This document shows positions 16,557 through 25,718 of a DNA stretch of 64,000 nt, piece by piece; the stretch's first letter is position 1; every line of letters starts with the position of its first letter. The notes under the pieces were generated by a model. That model saw only the letters and a program-made list of their open reading frames with translations, searched no databases and was not told where the DNA came from. Location of the stretch: positions 1-64,000 of the forward strand of contig CBFIIU010000004.1 of NCBI GenBank assembly GCA_965662735.1, written 5' to 3'. The position numbers and the translations under genes were made by a program. This DNA is from JAYODZ01 sp965662735. Lineage in GTDB: Bacteria; Pseudomonadota; Alphaproteobacteria; RS24.

Positions 16557-17780
16557 CTATAATTGAAGATCAGGCGTATAGCCCCCCAGCCACACCCGAC
16601 CGGCGAGCGTGTAAGAGGGTAAGGCGGTCATCATATGTTGGCTCATTGTTTCGGCATCGCGCAGGTGTTTTTGGAACGGAAACGTCTCATACACAGCGCG
16701 CCCGCCCACCAAATCGTGAATGCCGCGAATGGTCTCGAGCGACACACGCACGGCCTGCGTCGCGGCCAAGCGCACAATGGCGCGATCCTCTGGCGAAATT
16801 TTTGCTTCATTGCCGGCCACAATCTGATCATGCGGCTGATCTTGCCGCTCATCTGGAGGAGCAACCTTTTGCCAAATCGTCTCGACACTGCGCCAATAAA
16901 AGGCACGGGCCGCCAGAAACGCGCCGAGCAATTCCCCATAAGCCGACTGGATGCGGCTTTGGCCTGCCATCGACCCCTCACGCACGAGGGTCTCAAAGGC
17001 GCGGGCGGCGCCAAGGGCATTTCCCAAAGCACAGCCCCCAATACCCAGCGCCAGGACGCCGAAATAGGGCAAATGGGTTATGGCCGACGGTGTTTGGGGC
17101 GCGTCGGCGAGCAAATCAAAGCAATGAGACGTGGGGATCAACGCATCCTCAACCGAGATATCGCCCGATGAGGTGGCGCGCAAACCAAGGGCGTGCCACG
17201 TATCGTGTAGTATAATGTCAGCGCGCGGAACGGCAAAAAACCGAAACACGCGCTCACCAGCCGGCGTGTCTGGACGGGCCCCCAAGAGGCCGCCCAAAAT
17301 CATCCAATCGGCATTGGCCGACCCCGACGCCCAGGACCAGCGCCCCGACAGGCGAAAGCCATCGCCCGATGCGCAAGGATGGGCGCGCCCATTGGGTGCA
17401 AAAATGCCCCCATAAATGGCCCCATCGGCCTCGCCGGTGCCCGCAAAAATAGTGCGGGCCAGATTCGGCGGCAGATAACTCGCGGCAAGTGCTGAGGTTG
17501 TCCCGATCATACTGATCCAGGCAATCGCGCCATCATATTGCCCCAGTGTCTCGAGACAGCTCAGCCCCATCGGCAGGCTCATCTCCGGCCCGCCCAAACT
17601 TTTAGGAACAAACATTCGAAACAAATTTTCGCGCGCCATATGCCGCGCGTAATCGGCACTCACATAGCGTTGTTGTTCGAACTCAGCAGATCGATCCACG
17701 AGCTGACGACATAAATCGAGGATCGCTGGAGGCGCCTCAGTAAGAGGCGCGCCGAGATACGCATTGACAGTTACTTGCAT
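16557..17780 (-). CDS. Acyl-CoA dehydrogenase-fold protein, probable flavin-dependent monooxygenase or oxidase
   Basis: 407 residues with the acyl-CoA dehydrogenase fold: FRMFVPKSLGGPEMSL near the N-terminus, GDGFRLSGRWSWASGSANAD for the beta domain and RGIHDLVGGRAVYETFPFQKHLRD in the C-terminal helical domain. It lacks the TEPGTGSD-type flavin loop and the usual catalytic-glutamate region of true dehydrogenases, and resembles the group-D flavin monooxygenases (HsaA, DszC and hydroxylases of that type), which use reduced flavin from a separate reductase. Whether it uses the flavin reductase at 25719-26228 is unknown. Followed by the acyl-CoA dehydrogenase on the same strand. Confidence 0.75.
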   Translation of the reverse strand: MQVTVNAYLGAPLTEAPPAILDLCRQLVDRSAEFEQQRYVSADYARHMARENLFRMFVPKSLGGPEMSLPMGLSCLETLGQYDGAIAWISMIGTTSALAASYLPPNLARTIFAGTGEADGAIYGGIFAPNGRAHPCASGDGFRLSGRWSWASGSANADWMILGGLLGARPDTPAGERVFRFFAVPRADIILHDTWHALGLRATSSGDISVEDALIPTSHCFDLLADAPQTPSAITHLPYFGVLALGIGGCALGNALGAARAFETLVREGSMAGQSRIQSAYGELLGAFLAARAFYWRSVETIWQKVAPPDERQDQPHDQIVAGNEAKISPEDRAIVRLAATQAVRVSLETIRGIHDLVGGRAVYETFPFQKHLRDAETMSQHMMTALPSYTLAGRVWLGGYTPDLQL

Positions 17781-17858
17781 CGCCGATCCCTGTGGGGTTG
17801 TTACCTTTTGCAGTCTAGTCAGGATAGGGTGGCGACGGCAAGAGAGGATCGGGGAAGG

Positions 17859-19325
17859 CTAGTCGGCCAGCCCCATGGCATCATGCATTATGTCATAGAT
17901 TTTATTTTGCTCGATCACCCCATGCACGGCCTCAGCCCCTGGGCCGATCGCATAGAGCGCGACATCTTCCCCACCATGGGTTTCGCTTATCCCGTAGAGA
18001 GTAAAATAATTGCCGGTAGGGATCAGAGCTTGAAACACGCCGTTCGGGTCGTCCATCGGCGCGGGGCGGGGAAATGAGGGGATCGCACCCGGTCCGTTTT
18101 GATAGCCTAGTGTTGTATAAGGCTGACCATCCGCAGCCAAAGTTGGTTCCTGTTTCGGCTCCCCGCGATCGTCGACGCCCTTTACCAAACCTAAGATCGG
18201 GTTCCCCCGGGCGGGATAGCCCGCCATTGTAAACACATGGCTGTGATCGGCAGTCACCAAGATCAGTGTGTCGGACAGATCCACCATATCGAGCGCCGCT
18301 TGCACGGCCTGTGCGAATTCTTGCGTCTCTGAAAGCGCGAGGGCCGGGCGGCCCGCATGATGACCGTGATCAATGCGCCCCCCTTCAATCATGAGGAAAT
18401 ACCCTTTGGGATTTTTTTCAGCGACGCTGATCGCCGCACGCGTCATTTCTGTAAGCGTGGGCTCTGTGGTGTCTTTCTCTCGGTTGAGCATATAGGTCAT
18501 ATGGCTGGGCGCAAATAATCCAAGAACGGGTTGTCGTGCAATGCTCAGTGTTGAGAGCTCACTTGCTGTCGACACGAAAGTCCCTCCGCTTTTGGCTTGC
18601 CATTCAGCGACCAGGTCTTCAGATGGTGTCAGCCGACGCCCACGGTGCTCGACGCCTCTGAATTTTTGAGCACCCCCACCCAGCGCGACGGTGAACGGAA
18701 AACCCATCATTTGCGTTGCAATATCCTGGCAGCCTTGGGTGCGCGCTTCCATCGGCATGTCACGATCGTCTTCCCAATCGCGATCGGCTGAATGCGCATA
18801 GACCGCTGCTGGCGTTGCATGGGTTAGCCGTGTCGTGGAGACAAAGCCGACCGCCTTGCCATCGGCCAACACTTGGGTGCTGAGCAATGGCAGTGCGCTT
18901 TCTTGAGCCTCAGCGCAATCATTGCGATGCACTTTGGGATCAATGTTAATCACGCCTGCTCGGGTTTTGATACCCGTATTCATTGCGGTGGCGGTGCCAG
19001 CGCTGTCGGGAACTTGCAGGTTGGTATTATAGGTTTTGACCAAAGCAGTTTGCGGGAAGGTTTCGAAGGACAGTACATTCTCTTCGCCCAGGCCGCCGCG
19101 GCTTTGGCCGTCATAAATGCGGGCAGCGGTTACAGTTGAAACACCCATCCCATCGCCGATAAATAAGATGACATTATGGGCCGGTCCTGCCGACTGCGTA
19201 TTCCCGAACGGCCAGATGTTAAAGGCAGATAAAAACACCACGGCCGGGAGGAGGATCACGACAAAGCCAAGGGCACTGTTTCTGAACAGCTTAAGCTTAA
19301 TTAATCGAGAGATAAAATGGGGCAT
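17859..19325 (-). CDS. Alkaline phosphatase (PhoA family), membrane-anchored
   Basis: 488 residues from the ATG at 19325, which follows GGAGAAG; an ATG ten codons upstream lacks such a site. An N-terminal hydrophobic segment (about residues 18-36) directs export and may stay as an anchor. The metal-binding motif NVILFIGDGMG has Asp at about residue 58; the nucleophile motif VPDSAGTATAMNTG has Ser at about residue 108. GGRIDHGHHAG, VTADHSH and the C-terminal ETHGGEDVALYA provide the remaining zinc ligands. Likely a periplasmic phosphomonoesterase. It is separated from the upstream receptor gene by a terminator, and no TGTATCAA-type operator was seen before it. Confidence 0.92.
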   Translation of the reverse strand: MPHFISRLIKLKLFRNSALGFVVILLPAVVFLSAFNIWPFGNTQSAGPAHNVILFIGDGMGVSTVTAARIYDGQSRGGLGEENVLSFETFPQTALVKTYNTNLQVPDSAGTATAMNTGIKTRAGVINIDPKVHRNDCAEAQESALPLLSTQVLADGKAVGFVSTTRLTHATPAAVYAHSADRDWEDDRDMPMEARTQGCQDIATQMMGFPFTVALGGGAQKFRGVEHRGRRLTPSEDLVAEWQAKSGGTFVSTASELSTLSIARQPVLGLFAPSHMTYMLNREKDTTEPTLTEMTRAAISVAEKNPKGYFLMIEGGRIDHGHHAGRPALALSETQEFAQAVQAALDMVDLSDTLILVTADHSHVFTMAGYPARGNPILGLVKGVDDRGEPKQEPTLAADGQPYTTLGYQNGPGAIPSFPRPAPMDDPNGVFQALIPTGNYFTLYGISETHGGEDVALYAIGPGAEAVHGVIEQNKIYDIMHDAMGLAD

Positions 19326-19463
19326 AGGACTTCTCCAGATAACTGATCTGATCAATAGGCGCTCTATAATATCGCTATCTCTATGACATCTATATTATGA
19401 CATCCGTGTGATATGGGCCTTAATATTTAATACGGAGGCCAGCATAGAATGAGGGCCAAAAAA

Positions 19464-19489
19464 AAGCCGGGACTTTTCAGTCCCGGCTT
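19464..19489 (-). terminator. Intrinsic terminator after the TonB-dependent receptor
   Basis: AAGCCGGGACT and AGTCCCGGCTT form a perfect 11-bp stem with a TTTC loop. On the minus strand it is followed by a run of T (the A-run at 19458-19465). It lies 25 bp beyond the receptor stop codon. Confidence 0.9.
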
Positions 19490-19513
19490 AATTTTGAGGT
19501 CGCTTTTTGAGGT

Positions 19514-21910
19514 CTACTCAAAATTCGCCCGAAGGCTGATGCCGAAATAACGGTCGGCTTCGCGTGGGATTTGGTAACGGAAGCCGTCACCAGAGTAAGT
19601 TGTGACAAAGCTCTCGTCGAGGAGGTTTTTGCCAACCAGCGCGATGCGGTAAGCACCATTGCCGAAGCTCATGCCAATGCTGGCATCGACCATGTCGTAA
19701 TCGGGAAGCAGGCTATTCGCACTAAACGTCCCGTTATTGTTCGGCAAGAGCGAGTTTTGCTCGTCAACATGCGAGTAGGAACCGCTGAAGATCAGCGCAT
19801 TACCACCTGCGAGAGGCTGTTCATACTCCCAACCAAGAGAGTAGTTGAAATCGGGTGAGAAGAACAGGTCAAGCCCCGAGCGTGTCGTGCAGCTTTCACC
19901 AACCGGGCAATTAAACGCCTTAATCGTTGCATCATTATAAGCAGCTGATGCGGTCAAGGTCAGCGTGTCCATTGGGAACCAGCTCAAATCAACCTCAACA
20001 CCTTCAGTTTCAACCGTGCCGGCATTGGTCAAGCGGGTGATGGTGACGCCAGTTGAGTTGTCGAAATTATTGGCTTGGAAACCATCAATTTCAGCTGAGT
20101 ATAAAGCGGCGTTGAACAGCAGGTTACCGCTATTATATTTGTATCCAACTTCATAGGATTCAGATTCTTCAGCGCCAATGGGCAATGTGTCATTGGTGCC
20201 CATATTGTAGAAGGTGTTAAAGCCTGGGCCTTTATAGCCTTCCGCATAAGTGAAATAGACGCTCCCGAGATTTGCATCCGAATTATAGAAGGCGGCTAGA
20301 TCGCTGCGCACCCCTGCTTTGATCGAGAAATTGTCATTATCCGTTTCACCCGTGAAGCGGTTATCAAAGCCACCCGATGCTTGGCCGAACTGGCTATTGG
20401 GCGCGGCTGGGCGTACCCCAACACCTTGGCGTCCAGCTGGGTCATTATTGCGGCGAACAAAATTAAATTCAATGTCGTCTGTTGTGTAACGACCGCCAAT
20501 GATGGCCGTCAGCCAATTATTGACGTCATATTCAGCTTGACCAAACAATGCATAGTTACGGAAATTATTGTCGAAGTAACCGGTCGCAGAAACAAGGTCG
20601 TTTGCATTACAGCTAAGAGTTGCGTCCGCGTCCAAAATGGCTTGGTTCTGACCACTATTGTTCTGACAGCTGGCCTCTCGGGTGAAGTCCGCCTTCACAT
20701 CGAGGTTTAACATGTAAACGCCAACTTGCCAGAATAAGGGGCTATCATTATCGGGCGATGATAAGCGGAATTCTTGAGACACTTGTTGCCAGTTACGTGT
20801 ACCAATGTCATGAAGCTTGAACGGCACATCCGCAAAATCCACGGCTTGATCAGAAGTTCCGCCAATTGAGGTGAAATCGCCTTCGCGAATTTCTGTGTTT
20901 TCCCAATCACGATAGGCGGTGATCGATGTAAACCCAAGGCCGCCGAAAGCCGTTCCGTTAAATTCAACAGAAAATGCTTCATTCGAGTCAATGGACTGGG
21001 TGGTCAGATCATGATCGACCAAGCGCTGATCCAGATCGAGGTCAGCAACACCATTGACGATACCATTTGAGTTGGGTGCAGCAAGCGAAGCAGGGTTACG
21101 TCCACTTGGAAGCACTTCCAGATCGGCACAGCAATTATCGTCGGCATCAGTTTTTTCGTAGATAAACTTAACGTCGAAGTCGCTGTCTTTCGGATTAAAG
21201 AACAAGACGCCGCGCATGCCAGTGCGGTCATAGCCATTGACGTCTTCGAGATTATAAACATTTTTGATATTTCCATCGAAAGATGAACGGCTCAAAACGA
21301 GGCTTGCACTCAGCTCGTCGGTCAATGGACCAGCGATTTTGCCGCGCAGTTTCCACTCATTGTCCTCGAAATAAGATTGATCAATCGAGGCCTCGAAAGA
21401 ATCGCCAGGCGTTTTCGTGACAATATTAACAACGCCGGCTTGGGCATTCTTGCCGTATAGCGTGCCTTGTGGGCCGCGCAACACTTCAATGCGTTCAATA
21501 TCATAAAGTTCCGTAAAGGCTTGACCCGAACGTCCTAAGACAACGCCGTCAACGACAGTTGAGACGGCGGGCTCAGCGGCCAGCGAGAAGGAAACCGTGC
21601 CAATGCCGCGAATGGAGAGTGCGGAGTTAGCAGAGGTTGACCCTTTGCGGAAGCTGATCGAGGGAACCAGAGTTTGCAAACCTTCAATATTGCTTGCAAA
21701 ACTATTATCGATCACGCTTTGGTCGAGAACGCTGACAGCGATCGGCACATCTTGCAGATTCTGCTCACGTTTTTGCGCCGTCACGACGATTTGATCATAT
21801 GTTTGCGCTGCAGCGGCCTCGCCTTGCTCAGCATTCTGAGCATAGCCAGGCAAGGTGAGGGCGCCCAAGAGCGCACCCGATGCCACAGACATTTTCCATA
21901 AATTAGTCAT
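19514..21910 (-). CDS. TonB-dependent outer-membrane receptor
   Basis: 798 residues from an ATG preceded by GGAGGAGAAAAG; the frame is open seven codons further. A signal peptide (MTNLWKMSVASGALLGAL, cleavage near GYA) leads to the plug domain: DQIVVTAQKREQNLQDVPIA, NIEGLQTLVPSISFRKG, SIRGIGTVSFS and IERIEVLRGPQGTLYGKNA. The barrel ends with GKNLLDESFVTTYSGDGFRY and the C-terminal aromatic strand ISLRANFE. The plug type resembles receptors for sugars and other organic substrates in alphaproteobacteria. Tandem TGTATCAA-type half-sites 71-92 bp upstream link it to the glpD-like and gntR/monooxygenase promoters, so it probably imports the substrate of that pathway. Confidence 0.94.
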   Translation of the reverse strand: MTNLWKMSVASGALLGALTLPGYAQNAEQGEAAAAQTYDQIVVTAQKREQNLQDVPIAVSVLDQSVIDNSFASNIEGLQTLVPSISFRKGSTSANSALSIRGIGTVSFSLAAEPAVSTVVDGVVLGRSGQAFTELYDIERIEVLRGPQGTLYGKNAQAGVVNIVTKTPGDSFEASIDQSYFEDNEWKLRGKIAGPLTDELSASLVLSRSSFDGNIKNVYNLEDVNGYDRTGMRGVLFFNPKDSDFDVKFIYEKTDADDNCCADLEVLPSGRNPASLAAPNSNGIVNGVADLDLDQRLVDHDLTTQSIDSNEAFSVEFNGTAFGGLGFTSITAYRDWENTEIREGDFTSIGGTSDQAVDFADVPFKLHDIGTRNWQQVSQEFRLSSPDNDSPLFWQVGVYMLNLDVKADFTREASCQNNSGQNQAILDADATLSCNANDLVSATGYFDNNFRNYALFGQAEYDVNNWLTAIIGGRYTTDDIEFNFVRRNNDPAGRQGVGVRPAAPNSQFGQASGGFDNRFTGETDNDNFSIKAGVRSDLAAFYNSDANLGSVYFTYAEGYKGPGFNTFYNMGTNDTLPIGAEESESYEVGYKYNSGNLLFNAALYSAEIDGFQANNFDNSTGVTITRLTNAGTVETEGVEVDLSWFPMDTLTLTASAAYNDATIKAFNCPVGESCTTRSGLDLFFSPDFNYSLGWEYEQPLAGGNALIFSGSYSHVDEQNSLLPNNNGTFSANSLLPDYDMVDASIGMSFGNGAYRIALVGKNLLDESFVTTYSGDGFRYQIPREADRYFGISLRANFE

Positions 21911-21980
21911 CTTTTCTCCTCCGAATAACAATTTTTGGTTGATGGTAAACTACACGGTAGCGTTGAGCTGTCCACATCCA

Positions 21981-22002
21981 TGTATGAATGTTGTATCAAT
22001 TT
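21981..22002 (+). promoter_or_regulatory. Tandem TGTATCAA-type operator upstream of the receptor
   Basis: Half-sites TGTATGAA (21981-21988) and TGTATCAA (21992-21999) are direct repeats spaced 11 bp, followed by TTT. The same arrangement occurs at 28364-28385 and, in reverse orientation, at 22256-22277. It lies 71-92 bp upstream of the receptor start codon. The GntR/UTRA protein encoded at 28398 is the obvious candidate to bind it. Confidence 0.6.
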
Positions 22003-22250
22003 TGCAATATTCGAACCTGAGCATCTGAGCACAGTCTCTGACTCTACTTTATTTTGGGATCCGCCCTTCCTGAGCGGGAGGTTTAACTTATTGTTATCTA
22101 ACTAATAATTATTTTAGATCCCATGGGGCTGAAAACTCAACACGTCTAAATTGTACTCCTTCACAAAACGATCATAAAACTGAAACAGAAACAAAATATT
22201 GCTCAATTTGCGCTCGGGTTCAACACCACTGACAGAAGAATATCCTTTCG

Positions 22251-22277
22251 TGTATTAATTGATACACTATTGATACA
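22251..22277 (-). promoter_or_regulatory. Tandem TGTATCAA operator upstream of the glpD-like gene
   Basis: Read on the minus strand, TGTATCAA (22277-22270) and TGTATCAA (22266-22259) are direct repeats spaced 11 bp. The second is also half of a near-perfect 16-bp palindrome, TGTATTAATTGATACA (22251-22266 on the plus strand). It ends 60 bp before the glpD-like start codon. Confidence 0.65.
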
Positions 22278-22336
22278 TTAGGATTGTCGCCAAGGCGTGA
22301 TTATGCGACAAGGCAGCTCGACAGGAGCGGTAATAC

Positions 22337-23836
22337 ATGGATGAGCAGATATTTGATGTCTTCGTCATTGGTGGAGGCATAAATGGTGTTGGGGTCGCGC
22401 GCGATGCAGTGGGCCGAGGGCTCACCGTCGGCTTGTGCGAAAAAGACGATATTGCTCAACACACATCATCAGCCAGCACCAAGCTCATTCATGGCGGGCT
22501 GCGCTACCTCGAACAATATGATTTTGCGCTCGTTCGCAAGGCGCTCATCGAGCGCGAGGTTTTGCTGCGCGCGGCGCCGCACATTATTTGGCCCTTGCGA
22601 TTTGTCATTCCCCTCGGCCGGGGAGGGCGCCCTGCTTGGATGATCCGTCTCGGCTTATTCTTATATGATAGTTTAGGAGGCCGGAAACTTTTGCCGGCCA
22701 CGCGGTCACTGAACCGGTCCCGCAATGGGGTGAAGTTTGAAGCACTCAAATCGGAATTCGATAAGGGTTATGAATATTCAGATTGTTGGGTCGACGACTC
22801 GCGCCTATCCGTTCTCAATGCCGTCGATGCGGCAGAGAGAGGGGCGTGTATTTTGACGCGAACCATGTGCGTCGGCCTGCAGCGCGGTGAAGATTTTTGG
22901 ACGATCACCTTGTCCAAGCGCAATGGTGAAGTGATGACGGTGCGCTCCAAAACGATCGTCAATGCGGCCGGGCCATGGGTCGACCAGATTGTCAATTTGG
23001 CGGATCAACAGGCACCCAATCAAGCCTCTATTCGTTTGGTAAAAGGCTCTCATATTATTGTTCCCAAAGTCTATGAGGGGGATCATTGCTATTTTTTCCA
23101 AAACCCTGATGGCCGCATTTTTTTCGCCATTCCCTATTTGGATGGAACGCGCACCTTGATCGGAACCACCGATATCCCAACCGATCGATCCACCTTGGAC
23201 GACACGCGCATTTCGAAAGAAGAAATCGACTATCTATGCGAAAGCGCATCCGCCTATTTCAAAACCGCGATCACCGCTGACCAAGTCGTCTCCACCTATG
23301 CCGGTGTTCGACCGCTCTATGATGATCAAAGCGAAGACGCATCGAAAGTGACCCGCGACTATGTTTTAAAATATGATGGCAATGGGGCACCGGCAATTTT
23401 GTCGGTCTTTGGCGGGAAAATCACAACCTTCCGCACCTTGGCCGAACATGTTCTCGAACAGCTGGAAAATGATTTGCCACATATGGGCGCCAGCTGGACG
23501 AAAGATGTGCCCCTACCCGGTGGCGATATTCCGGATGCCGACTTTGATCATTTTGTTGCGCAGGCACTGCGGCAATATTCTGGCTTCTCGCCTGAGCTGA
23601 TCCACCGCTATGCGCGGCTTTACGGCACGCGCTTGGCATTGATCATTGGCGGCGCATCCTGTGAAGCCGAACTGGGTGCGCGCTTTGGCCATGATTTGTA
23701 TCAAGCCGAGCTGACCTATCTGATGAAATATGAATTTGCGCAAACCGCTGAAGATGTTCTCATGCGCAGGACAAAACTCGGGCTGATGATGAGCGAGGCT
23801 GACCAAAAACAGGTCGCCAAAGCCATGCCAGCCTAA
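22337..23836 (+). CDS. glpD: Aerobic (FAD) glycerol-3-phosphate dehydrogenase
   Basis: Oxidises sn-glycerol 3-phosphate to dihydroxyacetone phosphate and passes electrons to quinone. 499 residues. The FAD-binding motif VIGGGINGVGVARDAVGRG is at about residues 11-29, followed by SSASTKLIHGGLRYLEQYDF, VNAAGPWVDQI, KGSHIIVPK and TDIPTDRSTLDDTRIS; the C-terminal region (FAQTAEDVLMRRTKLGL) is the GlpD cap domain. No glycerol kinase or facilitator lies beside it. A tandem operator shared with the receptor and gntR/monooxygenase promoters is 60 bp upstream, suggesting glycerol release from the imported substrate, for example sulfoquinovosyl glycerol. Confidence 0.93.
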   Translation: MDEQIFDVFVIGGGINGVGVARDAVGRGLTVGLCEKDDIAQHTSSASTKLIHGGLRYLEQYDFALVRKALIEREVLLRAAPHIIWPLRFVIPLGRGGRPAWMIRLGLFLYDSLGGRKLLPATRSLNRSRNGVKFEALKSEFDKGYEYSDCWVDDSRLSVLNAVDAAERGACILTRTMCVGLQRGEDFWTITLSKRNGEVMTVRSKTIVNAAGPWVDQIVNLADQQAPNQASIRLVKGSHIIVPKVYEGDHCYFFQNPDGRIFFAIPYLDGTRTLIGTTDIPTDRSTLDDTRISKEEIDYLCESASAYFKTAITADQVVSTYAGVRPLYDDQSEDASKVTRDYVLKYDGNGAPAILSVFGGKITTFRTLAEHVLEQLENDLPHMGASWTKDVPLPGGDIPDADFDHFVAQALRQYSGFSPELIHRYARLYGTRLALIIGGASCEAELGARFGHDLYQAELTYLMKYEFAQTAEDVLMRRTKLGLMMSEADQKQVAKAMPA

Positions 23837-23918
23837 CCATCAAGCTCAACACTAGACTTGTCATCTCTGCCGAGCGATCGTTAGACATTCCCCCCTTAGT
23901 TCGTGACCCACACACGAC

Positions 23919-23938
23919 CCTTCCCTCTCTGGGGAAGG
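23919..23938. terminator. Short hairpin between two convergent genes
   Basis: CCTTCCC and GGGAAGG form a 7-bp stem with a 6-base loop between the convergent glpD-like and symporter genes. There is no T-run, so it is at best a weak terminator. Confidence 0.3.
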
Positions 23939-23946
23939 CACTGTGC

Positions 23947-25644
23947 CTATGGGCGGCGGAAAAGGTTTTGGCCCCAAACAAAAAAGTTTGCCGCGAGCAC
24001 CGCAATCACAGCGGTGTAAAACCCTGTGCCAATTGAGCCATTGGCAAATCCAAGGGGCGAAAAAATGAGATAGAGGACAATAACAGCCGAGAGCAAACTA
24101 AAGGCGGCTGGGCGCGCAAACCGCCATGGCGTGAGATCGACTTTCGACACGTCTGGCACATGCCATGCATCTTGTGTTGGGGCCAATTTGCCTGCGACCA
24201 GCATGATAGCCACTTCAATGACAAACAAGATGGCGTAAAGATGCAAGAAGTGCAGTGTCACGACATCGTCAAATACGAATTTGAGTAATCCGTAGGTGAT
24301 GACATGAAAGACGATCACAATTTTCGGTGCCAGCGCGGGGACACGTCGCGCAAACAAACCGACGACGACAATCGCCACAATCGGAATATTATAGAACCCC
24401 GTAAAAATGCGAATAATTTGCCACAAGCCTTCAGGCGCAAACCAAAGCAGCGGTGCGACGAAAAAAGAGAACAGAGCAATCACCACACTCGCAATCATCG
24501 CCATTCGAACGGCTTGTCTATCCGTTAGGGGAGTGCGCCGCATCGGGGCATAGATGTCGAGTGTAAACATGGTGGCCGCACTATTGAGCAATGAATTGAA
24601 CGAGGAAAAGACAGCGCCGAACAGGACCGCCAAAAAGAAGCCCATCATCCAAATTGGGAAAACATCGCGGATCAATGCAGGATAGGCCTCATCAATACTG
24701 GTGAGCTCGGGCCCATACATGTGATAGGCAATAATGCCCGGGATCATCATAAAAAACGGCACAAGCACTTTGAAGAAGCCCGACAGAAGAACTCCCTTTT
24801 GTCCTTCGGCCAAGTTGCGCGCCGCCAGCGTGCGCTGGATGACATATTGGTTGGTACACCAATAAAAAAGATTGGCAAAAATCATGCCGGTGAAAATAGT
24901 GCCAAACGGAATGGGGTCTGTTGAACTACCAATCGCATTTAGTTTCTCAGGATTGGTGCGCATGATCAGGTCCAACCCTTCTAGAAAAGAGCCACCCCCC
25001 AGCGCTATCAACCCCAGCACTGGCGCCGTGATCCCGACAATGAGAAGGCCGATACCATTTAGCGTGTCGGAGACGGCAACCGCTTTCAGCCCGCCAAAGA
25101 CCGCATAAATAGATCCCACAATCCCGATCGTTAAAACCGTCCCCACCAGTGCTTCAAAGGGCGTGACGTTAAACATCTCCGGAATGTTGAACAGGCGAAT
25201 GACGGCGATCGAGCCTGAATACAGAACCGAAGGGATGGTCACCAAGCCATAGCCGAGCATAAATAAAATGACCGATAGGCGTTGAACATCTCGGTCGAAC
25301 CGGCTCTCGAGAAATTCTGGCAAGGTGGTGAAGGCGCTTTTGAGGTAGCGCGGTAGAAAAATCAGGGCCATGGCAATCGTCGCGGCGGCGGCTGTGACCT
25401 CCCACGCCATGCTCGACATATTAAACCCATAAGCCGACCCGTTTAAACCAATGAGCTGTTCGGCCGACAAATTGGTGAGCAACAGTGAACCTGCGATAAA
25501 GACGCCGCTCAGATTTCGGCCCGCCAGAAAATATCCATCTTTGGTTTGAGTTTCGCCGCGGGTTTGCAGATAGGACCACCACGCCACGAGACCCATGAAC
25601 ACAACGCATGTGGACAGCGCCAGAATAATTTGAGCGGTGGTCAT
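23947..25644 (-). CDS. Sodium:solute symporter (SSS family), probable sugar or sulfosugar importer
   Basis: 565 residues and about 14 hydrophobic segments. The start at 25644 follows GGAGGAAAG; the frame is open seven codons upstream. GYFLAGRNLSGVFIAGSLLLTNLSAEQLIGLNGSAY and TLPEFLESRFDRDVQRLS are the diagnostic N-terminal region, resembling the vSGLT/YidK-like sugar symporters. It begins 74 bp after the flavin reductase stop, so it is the last gene of the monooxygenase operon. Inference: it carries the sulfonated sugar across the inner membrane, a role filled by an ABC transporter in the Agrobacterium smo cluster. Confidence 0.9.
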   Translation of the reverse strand: MTTAQIILALSTCVVFMGLVAWWSYLQTRGETQTKDGYFLAGRNLSGVFIAGSLLLTNLSAEQLIGLNGSAYGFNMSSMAWEVTAAAATIAMALIFLPRYLKSAFTTLPEFLESRFDRDVQRLSVILFMLGYGLVTIPSVLYSGSIAVIRLFNIPEMFNVTPFEALVGTVLTIGIVGSIYAVFGGLKAVAVSDTLNGIGLLIVGITAPVLGLIALGGGSFLEGLDLIMRTNPEKLNAIGSSTDPIPFGTIFTGMIFANLFYWCTNQYVIQRTLAARNLAEGQKGVLLSGFFKVLVPFFMMIPGIIAYHMYGPELTSIDEAYPALIRDVFPIWMMGFFLAVLFGAVFSSFNSLLNSAATMFTLDIYAPMRRTPLTDRQAVRMAMIASVVIALFSFFVAPLLWFAPEGLWQIIRIFTGFYNIPIVAIVVVGLFARRVPALAPKIVIVFHVITYGLLKFVFDDVVTLHFLHLYAILFVIEVAIMLVAGKLAPTQDAWHVPDVSKVDLTPWRFARPAAFSLLSAVIVLYLIFSPLGFANGSIGTGFYTAVIAVLAANFFVWGQNLFRRP

Positions 25645-25718
25645 GTGTCTTTCCTCCCCGACCACACGCGCTGATCTGTGCAGGCCATACGTGTGGTGCG
25701 TTTAATCGTCTCCCACGC

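Larger units (their letters stand above)
21911..22336. other. Divergent intergenic region of receptor and glpD-like gene
   Basis: 426 bp without a convincing gene. It contains two copies of the tandem half-site motif (21981-22002 and 22256-22277), one near each flanking gene, and AT-rich stretches suitable for divergent promoters. A GGGATCC-containing segment with short inverted pieces near 22060-22080 (CCGCCCTTCCTGAGCGGGAGG) was noted but has no clear role. Confidence 0.6.

Noticed and set aside
17859..19325. Alkaline phosphatase as part of the sulfosugar regulon
   Set aside because: It lies downstream of the receptor terminator and no tandem TGTATCAA site was found before it.
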